NCBI RefSeq assembly: GCF_000219625.1
Contig: NC_018213.1
Location: 2,040,055-2,104,054 of the forward strand
Reading direction: 5' to 3'
From: Zymoseptoria tritici IPO323
Taxonomy: Eukaryota > Ascomycota > Dothideomycetes > Mycosphaerellales > Mycosphaerellaceae
Length of the DNA: 64,000 nt
The translations under genes were made by a program, and so were the position numbers. This document shows positions 12,534-22,035 of the stretch, one piece after another. Below the pieces are notes generated by a model. That model saw nothing but the letters and a program-made list of their open reading frames with translations, did no database searches and had not been told where the DNA came from. Each line of letters begins with the position of its first letter. Position 1 is the stretch's first letter.

Positions 12534-13082
12534 GCGATTAGTATCGGTAAGGTTTAAAACAAGAGGGGGTATAAACTACGAAATAAGGGAGCTAAGGTAT
12601 CGTTAACTAATTAGTATAGAAGGCGATAATTCCTCGAAATGTCGGGCATATATAAGGAGGTATTTAATTACGAATGCTCGGTTCTATAAGATTCTTTAAT
12701 ATAGTCGGTACGTTCCCTACTCGGAGGGTAATCTATAAACCGCAATATTAAGAGCCGGCTCTAAATAGCGATATCCTTACTAAGTTAGGCCCTTAGACTA
12801 CTCGATCCTTAATAGCAAACGAGGTATTATAGATCGAGTAGTAATCTTACTAGTAAAATGTATAGCGATAAGCGATCGCCGGAAAGTGTCGGAGGAATAT
12901 AGGAATCGACGATTATAGTCGCCGATTCTTTAGAGAAGAAGTGTTATATCGATCGCGAGGCATCTAGTTTTTAGGGTTTTTAGCATACCTACGCTCTAGG
13001 TATCTAGTAATTCTAGTTAGATTTTATCTAGTTTCTTCGTATCTTCGAGGTGTACTATTAATCCGTAATTCCTATAATTCTT
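12534..13082. other. Leader/LTR region of the minus-strand gypsy
   Basis: No coding signal. By position, upstream of gag, it should hold the primer binding site and the inner part of the 5' LTR. Clear LTR ends were not identified. Confidence 0.3.
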
Positions 13083-13710
13083 AAGCCGTACATAAACTAC
13101 GCTACGAGTAGACGTACATTTAGGTTTTCTAGTAATAGTAACAATGCATAAACCGTGCTATAGATTCGGCACGCATTTAGGTTTCCTTAATTCCTTAATC
13201 TCGAGTAGACTATACTACGTACGAGTATACGTCCGTCTACACCTTACAATTTATAGTAATATACTATAGTACGAGCGGGTGTGCGTACACCGTCTTCAAA
13301 TTAGAGGTGTCCTTAAGCCTTAACTTTAAATAAACTATAATTCGAGCGACTATGCGTTTAGTAACCGTAACCTTAAACATTAAGAGATTACCTCGTACTC
13401 TATATTAGCGCACTATAGTACGAGCGGGTGTACGTACGCCGTCTTTAGAGCAGAGGTAAACTATAAGCCTTATATAAACTATACTACGAGCAGGTGTGCG
13501 TTTAGGTTTCCTTAAGCCTTAAATAAGCTATAATACGAGTAACTATGCGCCTAGTGTTCTTAAATGTACTATGTTTCTAGTAACCTTATATAAGCTATAC
13601 TATAGATTCGGTATGCGCTTAGGTTTCCTTAATTTAAGTGCTTCTACTTCGCCCTATTAATAGCCTATAGTACGAACGAGTATACGACTACCGTCTTCGG
13701 TACGAGTAAA
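13083..13710. repeat. Array of about ten degenerate 42-81 bp units
   Basis: A motif close to ACTATAGTACGAGCGGGTGTGCGT recurs near 13083, 13144, 13202, 13260, 13327, 13408, 13471, 13513, 13587 and 13661. It is often followed by TTAGGTTTCCTTAA or CCGTCTT. Spacing varies from 42 to 81 bp. It lies in the probable LTR or leader of the minus-strand gypsy. Confidence 0.65.
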
Positions 13711-14108
13711 GCTTCTATATGCCGCGTGTCTTTCTTAGTACTATATATCCGAGTCCTTAAGGGGTGCGTCCGTAGATCCGAGTTTTCCTATAACTATTAT
13801 ATATAATATAGACGACTTATGCACTTACCGAGTATGCCCTTTCCTTCGTATAAAGGAGCCGTAAAGAGTCTTACATCGTCCACCAGAAAATGTAGTAGGT
13901 AGAATCGACTACTACTAACCTAAGGTACTAAGAGGTAAGTGTATAAGTGCGCGGTATCGAGCGTAGAATTATATTAAGAAATAAGTAGTAGCTATAAAGT
14001 GCATTAAGTACTACCGACGACCGGTAATGTTATTGTCCGATCCTTAAAAAAGGAAGAATCCGACTACTATACATCGCTAAGACCTAAAACTACGCTATAC
14101 TATAAACT

Positions 14109-15660
14109 ATGTTCGACACTATTTGCCCTACAACACTATATAAACTAATTAATAGCATCGCGGAGCATAAGGCTACGAGCAATTATAGCATAGAGGCTAT
14201 TCTACCTAGTATCGTTGTCGCGAATAAGCTTATATATAACGTCCTTACTATCGTCGCTCGCCCTCTAGAGGCTCTCGAACAACTCTACGCGTAAAGTTAA
14301 ACGAAGGATGTATATAATAATGTTATAGAGCTTGCTAATAGGCCCTCTCTTACGCTATATAAGTAGTTGTTGTCGCTCTACAATGCCGTCCTTATTAAGC
14401 TCGACTTCTAGTACATCGTCGTCGCCGCTATATCTAACGAGCAACGCCTTAGCTACTAGGTTAATAACATAGCTAATGTAGCGTAGTCGTCGTTTAATAG
14501 TATCGAAGTGGAACTCCGCCGCGAGAGCCGCTATATAGGTGTTATTATTAGCCGCGTTGTTACTATAGAAGAAGCTAACCTTATAGTAAGGGATACTAAA
14601 CTAGTATATAATCGTACTAACTATCTTAGTAATGTTAACACCGCTATAAGAGCTATAGTAAGTAGGTAGCCTAAGGACGAAGTTCTAGACCTTGCCGGCG
14701 TTGTCGATAAAGTAGACGATTAGTCCTATAAGAGTAATGCTATTCCTTAAGGTCTATATATCTATTAAGAAGTAAATAAGGCCGAGGGTAGTTGCGAGCG
14801 TCTTAACAACGACTCCGAGATAGCTATTGTATACCTTATAAATCTAGCGGCTTACGGTCGTATTATCTAGTAATAAGTTCTTAACGAGGGGGTTTAGGTA
14901 GATAAGTAGTATACGCTAATGCTCGTTGTTAACCTTACGGAAGGGGATGTAGCAGAAGACGATCTATTATAGTAGTAATGCCTTAAATCGAGTAGTATTA
15001 AACGTAGTAGCAAAGCGGCTTACAGTAATAGTGTTAGTGTCTTTAGGAAGGTTGAATAGCTCTATAACTCTACGCTTCTTTAGTAACCGCCGTATAGAGG
15101 CTATAATTACTCTATTACGATTAATCTTATAAACATCCTTTATATGCTTACTAGTACTACTCGTCTATAGGCTAGTCTAATATTAGTATAGTATACTAGA
15201 CCGCCGCTAGTAACAAGTCCTATAGACCTAGTATTTAACCTCTCTTATAGACCTAGCTATTAGCTTGTTTAAGCGATATCTATATAACTATACCTACGAG
15301 TCCTTATTAAGTAATAATACGGCGATGCTTATGCTACGTAGTAAGTGCCTCGTAAGGTCGAGCCCTTCGTATCTAGGGATAACCGGAGGCGGTAGTACGT
15401 TAGCGACGTTACTCGTATAGTCGTTCGTCTACTAAAACTCGGTAGGGATTAGCACCTACAAGGCGGCTATCGAGGGGGTAAGGACGCTGTCCGTATTATC
15501 GGTAGCTATAAGAAGAAGGTCTATAAAGGCTAATAATAAAGGGGTAAGTAGTAATAAGGAAGGTAGTAGCATTATAGCATAGCGCGTTGTTATTATAGTT
15601 AGAGCGTAAATAAGGGATAATATAAAATTACAAATTAGCGTATAGCTTAGCATCTCTAAC
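14109..15660 (+). other. Unidentified RIP-degraded coding stretch
   Basis: From an ATG at 14109 the forward frame stays protein-like for about 450 codons. Apart from short open stretches it is broken almost only by TAG, as expected for RIP-mutated CAG or TGG codons. The product is rich in Asn, Tyr, Ile and Leu with no motif I recognise; a transposon gag-like or other element protein is the likeliest. Its left neighbour is the repeat array. Not assignable from sequence alone. Confidence 0.4.
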
Positions 15661-16260
15661 GCTTAACATTATTAGCTTCTTCTAGACAATATTATATATA
15701 ATATAACAGTCGTAAAATAATAAGTGTAGGCTCGTTAGAAAGCGCTAGGTCGTAAGAAAATTATAAAGTTTAGTAGGTGTTAGTATATTAAGTTTAAAAG
15801 AAGTTGTTAGTTATTTAGCTGTTTAAACAATTTATTAATAGAGATATAAGGATCTAAAACTTAAATTCCGATACTAAATATTACCGTATTCTACGATCCT
15901 ATATAACTTTATATTAGAACATCGGATCGTTACGATTTTTAATTTGTAGGATACGGACGAGCTTGCTCTATATATATAGTACCTAGTTATAGTATTAGTG
16001 TAGTATCTTCGACAATCGAATCTATAATTAAGAAATAAAGGAGGTAAAGCTCGGTAGGATATAGCGCTAACTTAAGGCTCTACGTATAATCGACGTAGGG
16101 TCCCCGCGTTTCGGCTACTCCCTTATCTAATTAAAACCTCCGCTCGCCGTATAGCTCTACAATTAGGGTTCGCCCTTAGGTTTATAACTTCTTTAAATTC
16201 TTCGAATTAACCCTAACTATTACCTTTACAACAACACTACGCTCTACCGCACTTATAACA
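15661..16260. other. AT-rich RIP-degraded sequence, no gene seen
   Basis: Strong TpA excess; no frame, tRNA or repeat structure recognised. Confidence 0.5.
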
Positions 16261-16540
16261 CCTCCAAACTATTAGAATTAACTAATCTAAGGCCTTACGG
16301 ATTAACTAATCCTCTAAAATTGCTCCGCCTACGGCGCGCTAGCCTCCGGCGGTGCCTATAGTAGGCTCTTACTAAGTTAATCAATCGCATTAATTAATCC
16401 TTTAGATTAATTAACTAATCCTTACACTAATTAATTAATCGATATAGCATAGATTAGTGGATACAATTAATCAACCCTAGCAATGGTGTTAATTAATTAA
16501 TCCACCGCCTTCGGCGATTAATTGATTGATTGTTTAGTAG
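16261..16540. repeat. Cluster of TTAATTAATC-type repeats at the edge of the transposon block
   Basis: TTAATTAATC or a one-base variant recurs, with spacers, at about 16277, 16303, 16376, 16392, 16407, 16430, 16458, 16490 and 16516. It alternates with short GC-rich pieces (CGCCTACGGCG, CCGCCTTCGGCG). This is where mutated transposon DNA gives way to ordinary unique sequence. Confidence 0.65.
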
Positions 16541-17011
16541 ACTGCTCCCGTCCTGGCGTTAATGTCAGAAGCGGAACTTCTCGAATCGTCCTAGCAAGGA
16601 GAGTACGACGGAGCTCGAAGGCCAAAGCAGCTCTTATGCCACACTTCCGCAGACCAGACGTCGACGAGGCAAGAAGAACGAGATTCTGGGCTCCGGCGTT
16701 CGCGTCTTACCCTGAGTCCCGCCCTGCGCATCACCATTCAAGCTCTCCATGTTCCCAAGTCCGTCGGCTCAGCGTTCTTCTTCCCACTTCAACCCAGAGT
16801 TGATCGCACAACGCATTAGCGTCAGGCTTCACATCCCACTGAATGATGGATGTCACTTAAGTAGCATTCCCGCCCCTGATTTTCGAGAAGAAAAGGAAGA
16901 TGTCAGCGAAAGAGACGATCGATGCAGAGTCCCTCAACTTCTGGACCTCGAAAGCGATATAGTAAGCTTTTGAACGCGTATAGTACTTCAGGTCCGCGGA
17001 ACATCTTGCTG
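16541..17011. other. Intergenic, downstream of the AYG1-like gene
   Basis: Normal codon-neutral composition without the TpA excess to its left. Only short overlapping frames without gene character; probably the 3' UTR of the minus-strand gene at 17012. Confidence 0.5.
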
Positions 17012-18322
17012 TCAAAGGTACTTCGGCCTCGACGGAATCGTCTTCAACTGATCCGCAGGATTGCCCTCCAACCCAAACAGATCGTACAACCACTTCAAGA
17101 TAATGAAAAACGACTCCGGCTCGCCCATATGCTTCTTACCCGGCACGAACCTCGCTTCCTTCGGCGATCCATGTTGCAAGCACAAGTAATAGTCGTCAAT
17201 CGGGAAGATCTCATCGTTGACTCCATTAACCAACAACAACCTCGTGCACTCCGCACGATTCAGCGTACCATCTTTGAGCAGGGAGAACTTCATCGCTTCT
17301 TTCTTAAACTTCTCCAAGTCGTCGCCGTAGCCAAACTTGTAAGCCAAAGTCGTCGCCAGGTCAAAGGGATACTCGAGATGATTGACATGAGACAGCCATT
17401 CCGGGTCGAACATGTAGTGGCATCCGCCGCCGAGAGCGACGACACCGGATAGTCGGTGGGCATGTGTATGGGCGAGTCGAATCGCGTAGTAGCCACCGGT
17501 GCTGAACGCCCACATTGCTTTGCGACTCTGGTCGATCTCGGGCTGCTCGTCGATCCAGTCGAATAGTGTTGACCACTGTCGTTCGGGAGAGGTGGGGTCG
17601 CTTGGATCCGCTGGAGAATCGCCTGTGCCGGGAATTTCGAGGATGATTGTGGCGACTTTCTTCTGCGACCAGCCTTCGGACCAGACTACGAGCTCGGTTC
17701 GATAGCCGTCGAGACCGCTTAGGATGATCACCAGCGGGGCGGGTTCGTCTTTGGTTGTACCGGGTGGAAGATGATAGTAGAATGGCAACTCGTGTCCGTC
17801 ACTTCCCGAGCGATGTTTGTGAGGGATGACGACCTCTTGAGTTGGACGTTCTCTCATAGCTAGTCCTTTCCTCGCCGCCTTCTTCCCTTCTTGCCAAGCC
17901 AGGCGCTGCTTGTCGGATCGAGGAGCTGGGAATCGAGCAATGCGATACACCGCCGATGCTCGCCTGGTCACATTAGCGTCATTGCCGCTTCAGCTCTCAT
18001 CGAGCACGTACAAGAACAATTCGGATGCCTTCTCTTGGTCACCATCCTTTCCCGCCTGCTCGGCCTTGGCGACGAGCTCCTCAGCCTTTGGAATGAAAGC
18101 TGTGGCATACTTGTCCCAGTCGTATGGCTCTTTCTGATCCTCGGCGACGAGCCTCTCCACGATCGGCTCGAAGTCTTGGTAAGCACTGAACATGAATGGA
18201 TAGACTCCCATTTTGCACAAAGGCTGCCACTTCGTTTGCCAAAGCCTCTCGAAGCTTTCGTGATGCACGGCTGGAGTCTTCATGGCATCTTGAATGAAGA
18301 ATTTGCCTCCTGGAGCTGCCAT
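17012..18322 (-). CDS. AYG1-like alpha/beta hydrolase (pigment biosynthesis type)
   Basis: Two exons, 18322-18012 and 17963-17012, joined across a 48-nt intron (GTACGT donor, GCTAATG branch, CAG acceptor), give 420 residues, normal for this family. The joined frame reads ELFLRASAVYRIARF, which supports the intron. The nucleophile elbow is AFSTGGY (Ser about 258), with Asp in NDEIFP (about 354) and His in KKHMGEP (about 382) completing a plausible triad; an N-terminal helical lid precedes the core. Characterised AYG1 proteins shorten a polyketide by hydrolytic C-C cleavage on the way to DHN melanin. No polyketide synthase lies in the window, so substrate and pathway are inferred from family only. 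Divergent from the DUF6314 gene. Confidence 0.88.
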
Positions 18323-18671
18323 TCTGTGTCTTGATGATCCGCAAGAGGGAGTTTTGCCAGAAGAGGATGTATACAGAAATAGGAAAGGGAAGAGAAGCCG
18401 GAGACTGAGAGCAGGCTCACTTACATGTACAAAATCTCACATCATCCTCAACCACCCCACTGCATCGCCGGACGTGTCTATATTGATGACCTACATGGTG
18501 GAGAGATGCAAAGGACACAGTGCATTGTGCAGATTGAGGACTCAATGAGGGGGTCGCAAGCGGGTCAATCTCGGCCCCACCTTCTCCGACTTCACTCCCA
18601 CTTGGCCTCCTATCCTCTACACCGGTCACACCAAAACACTACATCTCCTGGCGCTAACGCCGGCACTGGAA
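18323..18671. promoter_or_regulatory. Shared upstream region of two divergent genes
   Basis: 349 bp between the start codons of the AYG1-like gene (-) and the DUF6314 gene (+). It must hold both promoters. No operator or TATA element can be named with confidence. Confidence 0.55.
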
Positions 18672-19238
18672 ATGGCGGTTAAAACACCAGTAGCCACCAT
18701 ATTCGAAAGCCTCAAAGGCTCATGGCGCCTCCGCAGATCTCTCAACAGCAAACTTCCAGGCTTCCCCTCCGGCACATTCGAAGGCGTGGCAACTTTCACG
18801 CCCCGTGAACCCACAGCTCACTCTATCAAAGGCGAGCTGCTCTACGCAGAGCAAGGAGAGCTGAAGACCGACAATGGCTACGTCTTGAAAGCGAACCGCA
18901 AGTACGTGTATCGATACAACGCCGACGAAGACAAGATTAGCGCCTGGTTCGTCAAGGAAGACACGAAGCAGAATGACGGCAGGGAAGAAATCGATGAGCT
19001 GTTTCATGATCTTGAGATGAGTCCATCGAGTAGTGGTGGGTGGGCGGGGAGGGGAGAGCATCTCTGCTCGCTGGACATGTACTGGGCGTACTATGAATTT
19101 CGAGTGCCGAAAGTTGTCGAAGAAGGGAGCGAGATGAGTGTGTTTGGCGTGAGGTATCAGGTCAAGGGACCGCACAAGGACTATACGAGCGATACGGCTT
19201 ATGAACGAGATTTGGCAGTGAATGCTGCGACATTGTGA
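18672..19238 (+). CDS. DUF6314 family protein
   Basis: Single-exon frame of 188 residues. Features typical of the family are the opening FESLKGSWRLRRSLNS, the middle GELLYAEQGELK followed by a Tyr-rich strand (RKYVYRYN), the conserved FHDLEM, and a C-terminal part with HLCSLDMYWAYYEF and YQVKGPHKDYTSDTAYER. The fold expected is a small lipocalin-like beta barrel; function is not known. No signal peptide or membrane segment. Its start lies 349 bp from the divergent AYG1-like start. Confidence 0.85.
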   Translation: MAVKTPVATIFESLKGSWRLRRSLNSKLPGFPSGTFEGVATFTPREPTAHSIKGELLYAEQGELKTDNGYVLKANRKYVYRYNADEDKISAWFVKEDTKQNDGREEIDELFHDLEMSPSSSGGWAGRGEHLCSLDMYWAYYEFRVPKVVEEGSEMSVFGVRYQVKGPHKDYTSDTAYERDLAVNAATL

Positions 19239-19362
19239 CCTGGTCCTGTGAACGTCGCGAGCATGAGGATCGGAACGACTGATTTGGTCACGATGCAGCG
19301 AGTCGAACTAACAGCCGTCTCCATCTTCAAAACACCTTCTACCAGCGACGTGCATCGCTACC

Positions 19363-20595
19363 ATGATATCGACATTGGAAGCAATTGTTCGCCACGATGT
19401 CAGGTCGAGAGGACACATATGCACCACTTTGCGAGGGTTCCTCGATGGTGGCCGATCTTTGTACCAATTGCGAAGGACATCCAAGACGATGCGGGCTCTG
19501 ACTGATCGAGATCCTGGGAGTTTATTCCACAGGCTCTATGCCAAAGCACCATTCCCCTCCAGCGATCGCATGAGTACCCTCACCAGCATCGCAGCTCACT
19601 GCCATCACCTAACCATCCAAATCGGCGAGCCACCCCAAACTCGACGCCATAAATCCGGCTTCTCCAAACTCATCACCCGCTGGAAAAAAGGTCCATCCTC
19701 CAGCATCACCCGAAAATCCTCCACAACAACCCTCCAAGCCATGCGCCCCCAACCAAACCCCGCCCACCTCGTCGACCGCCGCCTCTGGACCTACCTCTTC
19801 CAACACTTCACCCATTTCAAAACCCTCACCCTCCGCATCCACGGCAACCCCGCCTGGCCCGGCTGCACCCCCATCGAATCCACCCTCATCACCCTCCGCC
19901 TCGCCCTCGAACGCGCCCAAGTCCACACCCTGCGCTCCCTCACCTTGTCCCCAATCCACATTAGCGGCATCCTTCACTTCCGCTGGTCGCCCTTCGGCGC
20001 ATTCGTCGAACCACCCTCATCCGCGACTTCCGCTCGTCTCTGGCAAAGTCTCACATCCCTCACCCTCCATCTCCGCAACCCAACCCACACCGGGGCTCTC
20101 AGTTTCGCACAAGCCATCATGGCGACGAAAATCCTCCAAGACTACCTCCGCTCTTTCTCCCCCACTCTGCGCCATTTCCAATTCATCTGGCTCGACGCCG
20201 AGGGTCCAAGTCCTCTCCTCCTCGACGACGAAGCGGGCATGGAGACCCAGAGAATTCTCTCCTGGCCTGTGCTGGAGGAATTCCGGTTCGGGAACATCAC
20301 GGCGCCGTATAGGACTCTGCTCCAACTCCGCTCGCGAGCGCCGAGGGTGAAGGTCGTGAAAGCGCTGCGGAGTACACATCGGAATGATGTGGTGATGGAA
20401 GCGTCGCTGACGGAAGATGCGTGGATCGATGTCGATGTTGCGGAGGTTTGGAAGAGGCGTGGCGGGGCGGACACGAGGGCGAGTAGTATTTATAGTCGGG
20501 AAGGGGGATGCGGATCTAGCAGTGGGTCGAGCGGTGTGAGCCGCATTGAGCCCCTGTTCTTCTTGAGTGTTGGGAGGATATTGCGAGCGAGATGA
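19363..20595 (+). CDS. F-box-like hypothetical protein
   Basis: Uninterrupted frame of 410 residues. Residues 1-60 look like a degenerate F-box of the kind common in Dothideomycete paralogues (LRRTSKTMRALTDRDPGSLFHRLY). The remainder has scattered leucine-rich strands such as HFKTLTLRIHG and LTSLTLHLRN without a clean repeat register. A Ser/Gly-rich tail (residues about 375-395) is low complexity. The first Met sits just after the preceding gene's 3' region; an alternative start at the internal Met near residue 70 is possible. If the F-box is real it would bind Skp1 in an SCF ubiquitin ligase; that is inference. Confidence 0.6.
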   Translation: MISTLEAIVRHDVRSRGHICTTLRGFLDGGRSLYQLRRTSKTMRALTDRDPGSLFHRLYAKAPFPSSDRMSTLTSIAAHCHHLTIQIGEPPQTRRHKSGFSKLITRWKKGPSSSITRKSSTTTLQAMRPQPNPAHLVDRRLWTYLFQHFTHFKTLTLRIHGNPAWPGCTPIESTLITLRLALERAQVHTLRSLTLSPIHISGILHFRWSPFGAFVEPPSSATSARLWQSLTSLTLHLRNPTHTGALSFAQAIMATKILQDYLRSFSPTLRHFQFIWLDAEGPSPLLLDDEAGMETQRILSWPVLEEFRFGNITAPYRTLLQLRSRAPRVKVVKALRSTHRNDVVMEASLTEDAWIDVDVAEVWKRRGGADTRASSIYSREGGCGSSSGSSGVSRIEPLFFLSVGRILRAR

Positions 20596-21600
20596 GGATG
20601 GGGAGTGATTTGGCAAAGGTTGTGGTAAGTCGCTTGAGCGGTTGTACTTTATTGGTCGAGGCGCATTTGGTGATTGGTTTCAAGTTGTGTATGGCTCGAG
20701 CTGTAGAAGGACATATCATACAGGAATGGAGGCGGCAAAGGAGGACCCCGGACAGGCAGACTGTCCGGTCCAGCAGTCGCTCTTCGCATCGGAGATCGAC
20801 AGAAAGGGCAAGGCAGTGCTTCAAGCCATTGAGATTTCTACAGGCTTTAGCTTCCTGTCTATGCCTGCTCTATCAGCAATCCCCTGCAGCACGGTCAGCA
20901 TGGCTGTTACGCAATACACCAAGTTCACCAGCGCAATCCCTTGAACATGATGCAACTCCCCAATCCGCGGATCAAGCACATTGGTCGATAGACAACCCGT
21001 CCCAGACGGTGGAATTTCTCTGAAGGCCAATGGTGTTCAAGGGAGTACAATCCGTTCATCGTGCGTCTACAGAGTCTCCTCGCCAGACTATCGTCAGTCG
21101 ACAACCGTCGACATCGCACGCCTGTCTGGACGACTTTTGGTATGTGACAAATCGCCGAATCGGTCGAGACAAGCGAAGACCAGAAGGATCATCTTCGAGT
21201 ATGCTGACGGTCGTTGTGATATCGAATATCGTTTGCTGTCAATTGTCGTCTCACAAGCATACCCATCCCACGTGAGGTCGTTGGTTCCCTATCGAACCCA
21301 TGTCGTGTATTCGTCAAACCCATGTCGCAAGTTCGTCATAAGACATGGGGCTCATCCTGGAGTCGGATCATGCGAATGTGTCGCCATTTCCTCGTGAGTG
21401 GGGGCTGGCGGTGTATGATCTCATTCTCTCGTGATTATTCACACCTCCGTGATATCACATCCTCTCATCGTCGGCGTATTCAATTTGCATTACCGGTCAA
21501 AGGGAATCGGCTGGAGGAAAACTGCATACAGGAAGTAGCGGAGCGTCGACAACGTTCACATTGAATGCAAGCATCAAACCTCGTCGAAAAGAATTGGCGG
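20596..21600. other. Intergenic, no supported gene
   Basis: Several short overlapping frames (up to 143 codons) on the + strand lack domain, start context or intron support. Base composition is ordinary. Ends at the 9-bp target duplication of the MITE. Confidence 0.5.
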
Positions 21601-21609
21601 CTGGGTCGG

Positions 21610-22013
21610 GGGAAATACTATCGACCGGCGCCCCAAACGCTAGTCACCGGCGCCTTCGAATATTAACTGTATATATACAGATCTATACGTTATCCTGGCG
21701 TCTGCGAAGATAAGCCGCAAAGCTGGCCTATGTCTAAGCCTTTATACCTCTCTAACACTCGTTTTATATGCTCCTTTTTCGAAGGGCGCGGCGCCCGACT
21801 GCCGGTCGTAGGCTCCCTAGGTCGCCGCGAGCTTTAACATAGTTTTGCGCTGCCTTTACACCTCGTCTTAAGAGGGTAGGTAGAGGGACAAAGACAGAGA
21901 GGCAATTCCGGAGATATTAAAGCGTTAGGCAGGCTAACAGATGCGTAAAAGACATCGAGATTTCGGTGGGCGCCGGTGATTAGCTTTTGGGGCGCCGGTC
22001 GATAGTATTTCCC
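21610..22013. mobile_element. 404-bp MITE with 44-bp terminal inverted repeats, Mutator-like
   Basis: The ends are inverted repeats starting GGGAAATACTATCGACCGGC and continuing through a GGCGCC-rich section, about 44 bp with two mismatches between arms. A 9-bp direct repeat CTGGGTCGG flanks it at 21601-21609 and 22014-22022. The 9-bp duplication and long TIRs fit a Mutator-like nonautonomous element. No coding capacity. It shows little of the TpA bias of the other elements, suggesting a younger insertion or one too short for RIP. Confidence 0.85.
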
Positions 22014-22035
22014 CTGGGTCGGTACCTAGTTTGCT

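Noticed and set aside
20592..21564. Short + strand frames after the F-box-like gene
   Set aside because: No conserved motif, no splice logic, overlapping frames of equal length.
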